A DNA stretch of 30,980 bases from Chara braunii (lineage: Eukaryota; Streptophyta; Charophyceae; Charales; Characeae), in the NCBI GenBank assembly GCA_003427395.1, contig BFEA01000644.1:782145-813124 (forward strand), written 5' to 3'. This document shows positions 10,784-20,802 of this stretch, in pieces; the stretch's first letter is position 1, and each line of letters starts with the position of its first letter. Below the pieces are notes generated by a model that had not been told where the DNA came from, did not search any database, and saw only the letters and a list, made by a program, of their open reading frames with translations. Both the position numbers and the translations under genes were made by a program.

Positions 10784-10867
10784 CCATATTCCAGAATGAA
10801 TCTGGTCACGGATGAATCTCCCCAAGTGACCGTTTTTTATCCTTAAGGCCTTTTTCCCTTTTCTTTT

Positions 10868-10893
10868 TTTTTCTTTTCTTTTCTTTTCTTTTC
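10868..10893. repeat. (TTTTC)n microsatellite
   Basis: About five pentamer units of TTTTC lie inside the LTR-like copy. Confidence 0.8.
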
Positions 10894-11106
10894 TCCTCCT
10901 TTCTTGGACAGTAGGGACCTGCCAGTCCCTACCTATGGCAGTCCCTACTGACGGCCAACTCACTCACTCACTCTCACTCTTTTTGTCTTATTCTCCCCCA
11001 TTTTCTTTTCTTTTTTCTCTTTTTTCTAGCATGCCAAGTGTCAAGTGACCGTTAAGGCCCTTTTCTAGCCTCTTCCTCTTAGTTTTGACCCTCCCTATGC
11101 CGAAGG

Positions 11107-11132
11107 TGCAGTCCGTTATTTCTCGGACTGCA
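11107..11132. other. GTCCG/CGGAC LTR hairpin, second copy
   Basis: TGCAGTCCG and CGGACTGCA pair perfectly over an 8-nt loop (TTATTTCT). The loop is nearly the same as at 2636-2643. Confidence 0.75.
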
Positions 11133-11494
11133 ATAATGGTCTTCCCATGCCCATGGGAACCTCCTTTTACTCCTACACTTCTCCCACAATGGTCCCTCCT
11201 ACTCCGATTTTCTCCCGGAGGGCTATTTTTCACATGGGGTCTTATTTGACTCTATTTTCTTGAGGGAGGCTGATCCGAGATTTTTCGGATTGCTCCCATG
11301 CCTCCNACTTCAATTTTCTTTACTTTTCCTTTTCCTTTTGGCCTTCCCGTTTGTCGCCACTAGTACTTGCACTAGTGGTGCTAATATTCTTGGCCGTCAG
11401 GATGTCGACCTTTACGGTGCACCTTGCATTTATTATTTTTCCTTCATGCGGTGCCGCCGTTTTTTCTTGGGACTTTCACATGTCCCCGCCACTT

Positions 11495-11620
11495 GTCCCG
11501 TTGGTGGTCCCCGACACTTAGTCCCGCCGGTGGTCCTCGACACTTAGTCCCATCGGCGGTCCCGACACTTAGTCCCGTCGGCGGTCCCCAACACTTAGTC
11601 CCGTCGACGGTCCCCGACAC
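11495..11620. repeat. 26-bp tandem repeat, five units
   Basis: Units start at 11495, 11521, 11547, 11572 and 11598 with the pattern GTCCCGTCGGCGGTCCCC followed by GACACTTA. The left-hand LTR-like copy holds only one unit-like stretch (2349-2366), so the array expanded in this copy. Confidence 0.9.
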
Positions 11621-12170
11621 ATTTCGCCCCGGATGCCATTATTTTTACTTAGTCCCACGTGGTCCCGGGTGCCTTTCCCCGAGGTGTCCCATGCCCCTTG
11701 GGTGTCTTGTCGCCCCATAGCGACCCTTCTCCTTAGTCTTTCCTCGCGCCTTGTGCGTGCCGATCTCTTTGGTCGTGGGCTTCCGCTCCGAGGCTCCTGT
11801 AGGTGGCCCCACGTTGGCCCCTCATTTCCTGTCTTCCCGCGGCTTCTGGCCGCCCATCCCTTGACTTCCTCATTCCCTTATTGCCGTCGCACTGCAATTG
11901 CTAGTTCAAAGGGCCCTTTGGCCTTAGTCTTATTGCATTCCGATGACCCTCCCGGCTTCCTGCTATGTTCTATGTGCCCTTGTTCTTGCGCTCGCTCGCT
12001 TGCTGCCGCTTAGTTCTTTCCCTCTGTGGCTCTCGCCCCAGGGCATTACTCCCTCCTGCGACCTAATCCTTTATCTCGTCTCACTCTGGATATCTCTATT
12101 GTGCACAGTTCGTCCATATTCGGTTTCTCAAGTGATGGGAAGTTATTCGGGACTCACCAGTCCCGACACA

Positions 12171-12201
12171 TTCCCCCCACTCTTTCACGATGTCCTCATC
12201 G
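12171..12201 (-). promoter_or_regulatory. Polypurine tract and adjacent hairpin
   Basis: Read on the minus strand, GAGTGGGGGGAA directly precedes the LTR start TGTGTC, the usual arrangement for priming plus-strand DNA synthesis in Ty3-type elements. Just upstream is a CGATG/CATCG hairpin with a 4-nt loop (12188-12201). The same pairing of features recurs at 13530-13565. Confidence 0.6.
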
Positions 12202-12349
12202 CGCACCAATCTCTTGTCAGTGAGTTTCGGGAGGATAGATGAGAGAGGGAGGTGAGATGTTACGTATGGTTAGTTTGCCAGGGTCCGTTTTGTTCTTTTC
12301 CCATTCCTTTCTCAAAGTTTTCCTTAGCTTCTGCCCCTTGGGGTGGAGG

Positions 12350-13024
12350 AGGGTATGGGGGAGTCGAAGGTTCTACAGCTTAGACCAGGTTGCTCATTTC
12401 CGTCATAGCTCTGTCTCTTTATTTTTGCCTCAGTCGCGACGCGAACTTCCTCTTCAGTCAACTCTATATACCCAGCAGGGCAACCCATAATTCTTTCAAC
12501 TTCAGTAACATGAAGCAGACGAGGTTCTCCTCGCTTCATGTACTTAACTACTCGTATGCTTGTTTTATTCCCAGGGTGACAATTTGTTGTCATAACACAA
12601 TTGGTTTTCTATGCCTTGGCTTTCTTGATAACAAATTGTAGGCAAATTTTTCGGATGCGACTCAATGTCAGGCATTTGCTCCGGAAGGGAGATGTTCGTC
12701 CAATACAACCGCCGCCTTTGCTGTGGTGATACCCACTTTGAATCAGCGAGCCCAGACACAACTCCCCTTAAGTGCTTTGTAATCTTAAATCTATCTTCCC
12801 ATTTCATTGAGAAAACATTCTCGAGCAGAAACAATTTTGGTCTCGCCTCATTCATTACTCTTAGAGTCATAAAAAAACTAATCTACTTTTCGGCCCGTAC
12901 AATCCATGTTCTCTCGTCATTATTTCCTCAGTCTCATGCTTAGCCAGTTCCCATGTATTTTTCCCATGTCATTTTGCCCAGCTTATGTGCGTCATCCTCA
13001 TTCGTCCTTTCTCGTATCCAGGCT
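12350..13024 (-). pseudogene. DNMT3-like C5 cytosine methyltransferase relic
   Basis: Three consecutive minus-strand frames align in order to the catalytic domain of DNMT3-type cytosine-5 DNA methyltransferases. First (about 12907-12873) comes HGLYGPKSRLV, matching the GLYEGTGRLFFEF region. Next, in the frame from 12870, come ARPKLFLLENVFSM with the motif VI Glu at about 12820, and SPQQRRRLYWTN (motif VIII region). Last, in the frame from 12593, come an MTTN..K segment and LLHVTEVERIMGCPAGY, matching the WCTELERIFGFP region. The PC motif with the catalytic cysteine and the SAM-binding motif I are not visible, and the motif X end is lost. A shift lies in a 7-T run (12871-12877) and another near 12600-12650, plus a stop just upstream of 12870. 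It lies about 150 bp from a polypurine tract, in the 3' accessory position of a retroelement. I am confident of the family and sure that this copy is inactive. Confidence 0.75.
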
Positions 13025-13039
13025 TAAAAATGCGCGTTA

Positions 13040-13470
13040 CTCAGTCCCTCTTATTCACATCTTTCTTCTCGCCTCTTGCCAGGCCTCCCTCATACTCATG
13101 CAAAGTCCATTATACCTGTATCTCTTTTTTGGGCGTCTTGCCAGACTTTTCCTTAGGTCTACGCAAAGCCAATTTTATATATCTTTCTTTTCTGAACATC
13201 CTGTCAGGCCTTCTCTCAAGCCCATGCTAGGTCAAATACTCATCCATTTCTCTCCTAGACATCTTGCCAGCTCTCTTCTCAAGCTCATGCAGAGTCATTC
13301 ACACATCTTTTCCTCAGTTGGACACCTTGTCAGGCCTTTTCTCAAGCTCAAGCAACGTCAATTGCCAGGTCTTTTCTCAAGCCTGCGCAAAGTCACTTAC
13401 TCATCCATTCCTTTCTTCTAGACATCTTGCCGGACCTTTTCTCAAGCCTATGTAAATTCAATTACTCATT
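13040..13470. repeat. ~61-bp degenerate tandem repeat
   Basis: The motif CTTGCCAGGCCTTTTCTCAAGC and its variants (core TTGCCAG...CTCAAGC) recurs near 13076, 13137, 13202, 13264, 13326, 13363 and 13425, followed by CATGCAAAGTCAATT-like sequence. Spacing is about 61 bp except one short unit. The array abuts the DNMT3-like relic and probably marks where that sequence was cut off. Confidence 0.8.
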
Positions 13471-13529
13471 CATTCTTATGCTCATGGTATCCTTCTCTTT
13501 TGTACGCTTTTTCTTCGGTAGATGGCACA

Positions 13530-13565
13530 CCTTCCCCCCACTCAAAATGCGATGTCCCCATCGCA
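13530..13565 (-). promoter_or_regulatory. Second polypurine tract/LTR-like junction
   Basis: On the minus strand the tract GAGTGGGGGGAAGG is followed by TGTGCCATC (from 13529 downward). Next to the tract is a perfect 7-bp hairpin TGCGATG/CATCGCA (13548-13565). The layout matches 12171-12201, so two related elements appear to end in this region. Confidence 0.5.
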
Positions 13566-13569
13566 CGAC

Positions 13570-14630
13570 TAGTTCTCACTCGGAGGTACGCAGACCTTGG
13601 CCCACCAACTGAGTAGACGGATGCCGGCCCATCAGCCCCAAAAAGGAAGGGTGATCAGTCCTCCCCCTGCTGACAACTCACCTCATCCCCTACTCCAGTC
13701 CGACCTTTTGTTGCTTACGAGACGGGCGTCATCACTGAGGTACCACACCACATCTGGAAGGTAGGTCCAGTCCAAGCCTCCCAGGACCCCATCTTGTCGT
13801 AAGTGCTTTCTCGCGAATCGTCCCTCCCGAGTGGTGTTTTCTTGGATCCGGCCTCTTCCTTTCAAGAGAGTTGGGGCTCTCTATTAGTCTGCGAGTGCAG
13901 TTACGAAGACCTCGCGGTTAGTCCCGGAACGGTTGTAATGATCCGGCAGGGCGGTGTCACTCGCCCTGTGGTGGTTGCGGCTTCCACCCGGTACCACGCC
14001 CGATTCCTCCCTTTGGACAGTGCTGCTCAACTTAACGCGAGCGGCCGTGGTCCATTCCAGATGGCCGTGCCGCCCCTCCACGGCATGGCGTGTGGTTGGG
14101 GAGAAAAAATGAGACCTAGGAAAAAGAATGGCTCTCTCGCCCGTTTGGCACCACGCCCTTTACGTTTAGGTTTCAATATGAGGCGCAGTTTGAACTCCCC
14201 CACTAGAGCTCGTTGTCGGGGTTGGTTCCGGACGGCCAGCATCAATCAAAGAGAGAGGTGCTTTGGTCCTTCAACCCTTATTCCTTCTTATGAGGAGCAG
14301 GTCGCGCTGAGACTTTTCTCTTAACGGGTAGAGGTCTTGGGGTCGCGATGCAGACATTGCTATCCCCCTTATGTTGAATCTTCAAACACTCAATCCCATG
14401 CTATTTCCAAGGCTGATTCTCATGGCAAGTCCGACAACTTCTTTTCAACAAGGCCACCCACATGGCCGGTCTGGTGGTCAGCAAATCCGGATCCGTTCCA
14501 CCCATGCAATCCTCAATTCTCTCATTCCTCAGCACCCAATCTCTGTAACCGTCCCAACGGTCCCTGCCCTTATCGGCTTTAAGGCTCCGCCTTCTTTATC
14601 CTGTCCTTCTCATTCACCTCTCTCTTCCGC
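13570..14630. other. No supported gene
   Basis: A 173-codon plus-strand frame (13803-14324) and shorter minus-strand frames exist here. None shows a known motif, and the surroundings are repeats. The position just upstream of a minus-strand polypurine tract fits the 3' untranslated part of a retroelement. Confidence 0.45.
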
Positions 14631-14635
14631 CCCCT

Positions 14636-14895
14636 TGGCTATTTCAGCGGCCGACCCACAGGCCTTTTCCATCTCTTCAGTCCATCCCATTGGCTATTTC
14701 AATGACCGACCCACCGGCCTTTTCCATCTCTTCCATTCATCCCATTGGCTATTTCAATGACCGACCCACCGGCCTTTTCCATCTCTTCCATCCATCCCAT
14801 TGGCTATTTCAATGACCGACCCACCGGCCTTTTCCATCTCTCTCATCCATCCTTTGGCTATTTCAATGACCAACCCATCGGCCTTTTCCATCTCT
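14636..14895. repeat. 55-bp tandem repeat, five units
   Basis: Units start at 14636, 14691, 14746, 14801 and 14855, reading TGGCTATTTCAATGACCGAC, then CCACCGGCCTTTTCC and ATCTCTTCC. The period is exactly 55 apart from a 1-base loss. Since 55 is not a multiple of 3, repeated peptides in overlapping frames are not evidence of a gene. Confidence 0.95.
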
Positions 14896-15000
14896 TATTG
14901 CTCATTCCAGCACATTCTCAATCAACCATTCTCAATCAAATATTCAGGGGACCCCAATGCCTATTTGAAAAGGAATGACCCTTATCAGGGGCCATTCGCG

Positions 15001-15200
15001 AACAACCTGGTTAGGGTCGTTCTTTTTCATTCTCAAGTCGAACAGCCTGGTTAGGGCCGTTCCTTTCCATTCTCAAGTTGAACAACCTGGTTAGGGTCAT
15101 TCCTTTCCATTCTCAAATGGAACAGCCTGGTTAGGGTCATTCCTTTCCATTCACAAATCGAACAGCCTGGTTAGGGTCATTCCTTTCCATTCTCAATGTT
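15001..15200. repeat. 40-bp tandem repeat, five units
   Basis: Exact 40-bp spacing at 15001, 15041, 15081, 15121 and 15161: AACAGCCTGGTTAGGGTCAT followed by TCCTTTCCATTCTCAA. A reverse-complement piece (AGGAATGACCC, 14971-14981) lies just left of the array. Confidence 0.95.
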
Positions 15201-15297
15201 AGGGCCCGAGGGGGTGGGCCTCGAGGTTACGGATCCCATTTCTGTCTTGGAGGTTAGAAGGTGGCCATCTCATCTTTTGCGTGTTGTTTTCTTTCTT

Positions 15298-15384
15298 CCA
15301 TTTCTCACAGTAATATACCATCCATTCCATTTCTCACGGTAATGTACCCTCCATTCCATTTCTCACAGTAATGTACTATCCATG
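15298..15384. repeat. 29-bp tandem repeat, three units
   Basis: CCATTTCTCACAGTAATGTACC-like units begin at 15298, 15327 and 15356. About 575 bases of sequence without any gene or structure that I can support follow, up to 15961. Confidence 0.9.
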
Positions 15385-15961
15385 CATACATCCGACTTAG
15401 CGTCTAACACTCGAGTTGGGGCTCGTGACCCCAAGCAGCATTAGCTCACCCGGTCGTTCAACCACAGCAAGAGACAGGGGCGCCCCCTCTTTTTCTTCAC
15501 TCGTTCCGACAACTCAGATGTTGACCATTCTTAGACTAATTCATGACTCAGTTAGATTAGGCTCCTAGGGAAGGAGTATTCTTCATGCCGCTTAACCCAT
15601 AGGTTCCCTAACCTCTCTTGTACTCGACCAATCATTCAATACCATGGTTCGCTCGTCAATCCGTACTCAAGGTTTTCCCCTCTCAAAAGCATAATCCTTA
15701 TTCCATCAAGAATTTACAATACATCCCCTCCCAACTGGTCTCATCCCATGCCCCATGTCCTTGTCTTGTGTACCAACTTCCGAAGGTAGCTCATCCAAAA
15801 GTAGCCCTAATATGCTATCTTCTAATCTTATCACGACACAGTCTTAGCTGACCCTTTCATCACTCATCCTTTGCAAGCTTACTCATACTATACACATTCT
15901 GCTCCAATGTTTTGCAATTGAGAAATAGAACCAGGATTCTTGCCCAACACTCAATCAACAT

Positions 15962-16876
15962 CTAATGCCTATTGCTGTCTTGTGCCTCAACTTGCTCGTT
16001 TCCTGGTCCACCCTGCTCCTCGGCAGGCTTCCTAACCCCCACGCCGTAGGTCTCGATTTCTCTTTTCATCCTTACAATTTTCCGTAACTCTGCCTCGTTA
16101 AAAAAATCCAGTGGTGTGGCTTCCACCCCTGCCCTTGCGAGTTCCCGAGTCTTGATAATCCATTCGTGCCTAATCACATTGGTCCATTGCTGAAACCAAT
16201 GACTGGGCGTTGGCCCAAACTCGTCCTCCCATCTGAAAGCCCCGTTGCTCAGTTGGTGCATCGGAAGTCGCCCTTCTTCCCTAGGCCTCGAGATCTCATC
16301 CCTCTCATCCCCGATGCTGATTTCTATGACTTCTCGCACATCCTCCTCCTCGTCCTCCTCGTCTTCTGTCTGTATGGGGCTATATTCACCTGCAAGGTTC
16401 TTTGAATCGTAGGTAAAAGGAATCTTTGTCCCCATCCCATACCCCTCGCAACTGTCGTGGCCGCTTCGTCCTTCAAGCGGACTTTCCCTTCTTTCCTCAC
16501 CCTCCTCATACTTGTCGCGCACGTCCTGTCCCCCCTCGCTCTCCCCATGCCAAGTCTCACGTCGCTTGCCCCTGTTGACTCCTTTGCCGTCAGAAACCTG
16601 AACCTTGTTTCCCATCTCTGTATTGCCTCCCTCTTCCACTTCTGCCTTTTCCTTCCCTCCCTCACTGTCAGACGGGATTTCTATACCTTCTCCCTCGTGG
16701 AGGGGTGAGAGTTTCCTACACAAGCATTTCCTTCCTCCCCTGCCTACCACTGGGCCACCCATGAGTCCTATATACAACTTTCTCTTTGTCGCTCTCCTCC
16801 CTTGGCTTAGTCCTGCTCCCTCCTCTCCGGTAGGCCTGTTGATTGCCCCGCTGTCATTCTCGTCACCGAACTCCAT
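15962..16876 (-). CDS. Unknown retroelement accessory ORF, 3' of integrase
   Basis: I do not recognise this protein. The frame is open for 319 codons, and I choose the first ATG (16876), giving about 304 residues; the frame upstream of it has no ATG. The first two thirds are low-complexity, rich in E, G, K and R. An acidic run (EDEEDEEEDV) lies about two thirds along. The last ~90 residues look folded, with aromatic and helical character (RWEDEF, HWFQQW, FFNEAELRKIVRMKREIE). There is no signal peptide or membrane segment, so although it sits in the env position it does not look like an envelope protein. It lies about 415 bp downstream of the integrase end on the same strand and is probably part of the same element. 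An undamaged frame this long next to a decayed pol is notable. Confidence 0.5.
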   Translation of the reverse strand: MEFGDENDSGAINRPTGEEGAGLSQGRRATKRKLYIGLMGGPVVGRGGRKCLCRKLSPLHEGEGIEIPSDSEGGKEKAEVEEGGNTEMGNKVQVSDGKGVNRGKRRETWHGESEGGQDVRDKYEEGEERRESPLEGRSGHDSCEGYGMGTKIPFTYDSKNLAGEYSPIQTEDEEDEEEDVREVIEISIGDERDEISRPREEGRLPMHQLSNGAFRWEDEFGPTPSHWFQQWTNVIRHEWIIKTRELARAGVEATPLDFFNEAELRKIVRMKREIETYGVGVRKPAEEQGGPGNEQVEAQDSNRH

Positions 16877-17335
16877 CTTCTCTTTTCTTTTAGACCCTGT
16901 ATAACAAAACAACACCCGCAAAACCCCTCATGCACCCATTCCCCCAGTCTAGGAGGTAGTCCCCCCCTTTTTCCCAGAATGCTCCCAACATCCTTCGCAG
17001 CATGCCCCTATTATACATGCGAATGTGTCGTTTGTGATGACCCCATTTTTTTCCCGTCAAAACTATGGTACAATGCCCCAAACATCCCTTCCCGTTGTCA
17101 CACAAGCCAGATATTGCAAACCCCCAAGTCACGCTGCCTTTCAACCTCAGTCAGTCCAAGCCAAAGCGCCAGTCCCCAAAAAAATGACAGTCCCATGAAC
17201 ATGGTCAGAGACAAACCTTAGTGCAGGCAAGGCTGTGGTCAGTCCTTAGCTTGTTTCCTTATCTTCGGCCTCCTGAAGCCATTGTTCTACTGGGTCCCGG
17301 CTTGGAAACCTGACCAATCGTTGCCCCGGAAAGGG
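16877..17335. other. Spacer between integrase and the 3' ORF
   Basis: No gene, strong repeat or polypurine tract is visible. It is probably the intergenic part of the same retroelement. Confidence 0.45.
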
Positions 17336-18501
17336 TCATTTCAATCCAGTTTCATCCAAATCTTCCAGTTCGAAGGTGTTCAGTCCCACCCGCTTGGCGA
17401 CCCGGTAGGGGCCTTTGAACCTCTTTCCCAGCTGTCCCGACCAAGTACTTTCTAGTGCCGAGTTCCTTAGCAATACCATCTCTCTCACTTGAAGTGGCTC
17501 CTTTCTGACATTCTTAACCTGGTCCCACCTTGTTTTGTCCTTCATTCTGCTGTCTAGTACCCGGTTGGCGATGTCTTCCATGACCTCCTCATTCTTAAGG
17601 ATTTGTTGACACCTTGCCTCGATTAACTCTTCAGTGGTCATTTGTGGGTCATCATCTAACCTATTCCAGTAGGTACCAAGGCTTCCACAGGAAAGTCGAT
17701 CTCTCTTCCGTACCAAAGCTCTCCCGGGATACATCCTGTTGTCCTTTTAGGGGTCATATTCTCTGCAAAGACAGCCTGCTTAAGATACCTAGGTCAGTTC
17801 CCCAGATGGTCCGCTGCGAGCTTTGCAATCGTGTTCTTCGAGGTTCGGTGCTCCCTTTCCACAGGTGCATTGGCCACAGGGTGATACGGCTCGATGAGTT
17901 TAATCGGTACGCAGAGTCTCTTAAGCATTCCCAATACTTCTTGGTTCACAAACTCCGTCCCGTTGTCTGCTATAAGCCTCCTGACGAACGGATGCCTCAA
18001 GTAGAAGTCTTCTATCCAGTCCGCCACACTCCTCCCTGTCTTTTTCTTGAGGGCGACTGCCTCCACGAACCCACTCAGGTTGTCTCGCGCATCCAGGATG
18101 TACCTGTACCCATCCATTGATACAGGCATGACCGCAAGGTCGAGGTGGACCAGATGCCCCGGCCCTAGCACCCGCGTTGGTCTAAGCGGCTCGAAGACCC
18201 GCACCGAGCTTCGTTCTTGGCAAATAAGGCAAGTCTGGCAGTATATAGCGACCATGCCTGTCATGCCTGACCAGTAATAGAGTGGCGTCATTTTTGCAAG
18301 CGTTCCTTTGAACAACCGATGACCTCCAGCCAACCCATCGTGCATTGCCTGGATAACGTCTACTTGCCTAGACCTTCCGCACACAACCCTTCTGGGCATA
18401 GCACCTTCCTCCCTTCGGAACAAATGTCCGCCCTTTAGGACGTACCTTTCCGCTTCTTCTCTTGCTTTAATACTGACTTCCGCAGGTTGTTTGTTTCCTA
18501 C
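17336..18501 (-). pseudogene. Ty3-type integrase, interrupted
   Basis: This is the integrase, which inserts the element's cDNA into the genome. In the frame from 18423, the HHCC zinc domain shows H28, H35, C65 and C68. The catalytic triad is D95 (HLDLAV), D153 (IADNGTEF) and E189 (NAPVEREH). The frame continues upstream without a stop to 18501. It is cut by TGA at 17794, then reads on to GELWYGRE, a typical integrase segment, before a frameshift near 17690. The C-terminal part (17336-17734) has the GPY/F-type motif FKGPYRV. No chromodomain is seen. The domain order RT-RNase H-integrase is that of the Ty3/gypsy group. The core is well preserved but this copy cannot be translated in one piece. 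Confidence 0.85.
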
Positions 18502-20405
18502 TTATAACAGCCCGATCTCCCGAAAGAGCCCTTCATATGATTGGACATAGAAAAACTCCTCTCCTTCCTTGCCTCTTTCGTTTCCTTCCTGCATCTGATT
18601 TACCACCCATTGCAACTCTTTCCTTTCCCAAGATTCCACTAAGCTCATCACTGCTTCCCGGCCTCCCTCGACTGCCATTGCTATTAGTTCCTCTTTCGGT
18701 CCTACTATCGCTCCCCATGAGTCATTTTCTTCTCTGCGTCCTCGAGTGGTAACTGGTCCTTCTCTAAGTTCTGCTACTACGGCAGGTGCCCCCTTCTCCA
18801 AAGTGTGGATCAATAGTTCTCCCGATGTGCATCCCCCGCTCATCATTTCGTTATCCACCGTGAGAGTCTCTCCTTCGTATTCGAGGAATGCCTCTATGGG
18901 CTTTGCATCCTCCATCCCTTCGGGAGTGATGCAAACCCGACTCAGGCCATCTGCCTTATTGCGGATTCTAGCAATTCGTTCGATCTTGTAATCGAACTCC
19001 AGATGAATCCTACCCATCTCCCTACCGTCGGATCTATAGGCCTGTAATTCTTTAGAGCCCCTGCGACATTCGTCGGATCGATCCTTAAGATGAACCGCCT
19101 CCCAAATAGGCAGGCCTGGAAGGTCTTAAGGCAATGCAGGATGGTTAGGACTTCCTTCTTGAATTGCAAGTACCGCCGTTCTACGGAGTTCAGGGTTCTA
19201 CTTTCGAACCTAATCGGCCTCTCTTTTCCTCCCTCATCCCTTTGAGTCAACGCACCTCCTACGGCCAGAGGTCCTCCATCCGTCTCTAGGATGAAGGGTC
19301 GTCCCACTTCATCAGTAAAACAAGGCACGAACAGGGCGACTGTCTCAGATGTCAATATGTCCTTGAGCCTTTGGACAGCTCCTTCTCGCTCCTCCGTCCA
19401 ATCCATGGTTCCTTCTTCCCTGATCACAGCTCGGATAGGCTGAGCAATCTTGGCAAAGTTCTTAATGAAGATCCTCCAAAAGCCGACTACGCATAGGAAT
19501 GCCCTTACCTCCGTCGTCGTGCGCAGCGGTGTCGGCCACTGTGATATCTTGTCGGTTTTCGCCGGATCCGGCTTCCTGCCGTAAGCACTGCAATGAAATC
19601 TTAGTATAGTTACCTCCGGTACTGCTAGGATACTCTTCGGTCCACTAGCCGTAATGTTGTATACTAGGAACCGGTGGAGCAAGTTCTTGATGTCCTGCAG
19701 GTGGTCCCACACAAAACGTCGGATCCTTGGTTGGACTTTCGTCTCGTCCTTCTCCTGCGCGCCTTTTATCGGATTGTCATCGATGTAAGGCTCACATTTT
19801 ACTGGGAACATGTCCCCGACCACGGCGAGCATCCTGCGTTGCGCTTCGGCCACCGCGTTTGTGAATCCCATAAGGGTCACTTGCATCTGTAGTTGGCCTA
19901 CGGGGATGTGCATAGCGGTGTATGGCCTGTCCCGAACATCCAACGGAAGCTGGTCGTACCCTGAGTACAGATCTATCAGGGAGTAAATGCCCCGACCAGC
20001 GTGTGATTCTGCTAATAAGTCAGCCTGAGGTAGCGAGCTAGCATCCCGGATGGTTACTGCATTCAACTTCTGCAGGTCCTGAATCCACCTTAGTGTCTTG
20101 TTAGGCTTCCGAAAGACGAACCACCGATTTGCGTATGGCGATGCCGTAGGCTCCGCAACGAAGGAGTCCATCTTTGCTCGGAGGAGGTCTGTTACTTCTC
20201 CTGCTATCCCAAATTCATAGGATGGCCCCTTGTCATTCCAGCACTCATGTTCTACCGTGTGGATTCTGACCGGAGGGATCAACTTCGCATCTAGTCGTTC
20301 CTTCTGGTGATCATTAAAGGCAAATTCCAGGTGAAACTCCTGGCAGGTCATTTTGATCAGGCGGGTTTCTTCTTCCGTTAAGAACCCATCTATCCCTATC
20401 TTCAT
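18502..20405 (-). pseudogene. Ty3-type reverse transcriptase-RNase H, one frameshift
   Basis: This copies element RNA into DNA. In the 487-codon frame from 20405, RT shows SPYANRWFVFRK (89-100), the first catalytic Asp in SLIDLYSGYDQL (D145) and YIDD (207-210). RNase H follows with FILETDGG (D376), FKKEVL (E418) and RIDPTN (D443). After FIW (467-469) the frame is lost by a small indel near 18998. The reading continues in the frame of 18502-19017, which supplies FDYKIERI and NKADGLSRV, with the last conserved RNase H Asp. About 140 residues of E/G-rich linker follow, up to an in-frame TAA at 18502 before integrase. All catalytic residues are present, so the damage is recent relative to the LTR-like copies on the left. 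Confidence 0.9.
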
Positions 20406-20802
20406 TGTGTCAGCTACCTCACTGGTATCCGATGTCCCTCCGTCGCCCTTCTTTCTCGGATCACTCGAAGGACCTCTTCCTCCTTCTCCATAGCCTCTTC
20501 CTTTGATGTCTCTAGCAGGATCGAGACCGGTTTTGCTTTCTTCCCTACCGGCTTGTACTTTCGAACACTTCCTTCAGGGATCTTTCTCCTAAAAAATGAA
20601 CAGTCGGAATTGCCCCCGTCGCCTCTACGACTCGTGGCTGAATACTAACTAGTTTCCCATTCAGGAAATATCCCTTTTGCACCTCTCTTTCGAACTTGGC
20701 CAAGGCTGCCGAATCCACTCCTACCTTGTGGTATCTGAGGGCCTTGATGAGTTGTAATAGATCGGGGATCTCGAGTGCGCTTTCTGGCACGTCTATGCGT
20801 AC
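20406..20802 (-). pseudogene. Protease-RT linker, in three frames
   Basis: After a TAA at 20803, 80 codons continue in the protease frame (EIPDLLQLIKALRYHKVG, ending at 20545). The reading then moves to another frame with YKPVGKKAKPVS and an E/K-rich helix, and again to the RT frame just before 20405. I infer that this is the normal linker of the polyprotein broken by two indels. It has no known domain. Confidence 0.6.

Larger units (their letters stand above)
10500..12170 (-). mobile_element. Putative 3' LTR of a minus-strand retroelement
   Basis: The high-coordinate edge looks like a true LTR boundary. On the minus strand a polypurine tract (GAGTGGGGGGAA, 12182-12171) is directly followed by TGTGTCGGGACT. 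A perfect 7-bp hairpin CGGGACT/AGTCCCG (12148-12165) lies 5 nt inside the edge. The interior is collinear with 1150-2720, so this is a repeated family. The low-coordinate end is a guess from where similarity starts; I found no target-site duplication. Confidence 0.55.

Noticed and set aside
1150-12170. A single element with 1150-2720 and 10500-12170 as its two LTRs
   Set aside because: The copies are far too diverged for one insertion, and the polypurine tract at 12171 places the element body to the right of the second copy.
13803-14324. 173-codon plus-strand ORF
   Set aside because: No recognisable motif, opposite strand to all supported genes here, surrounded by repeats.
14371-15054. Repetitive peptides with FSISS..HPIGYFNDRPTGLFHL units
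   Set aside because: They arise from the 55-bp tandem repeat, whose period changes frame at every unit.
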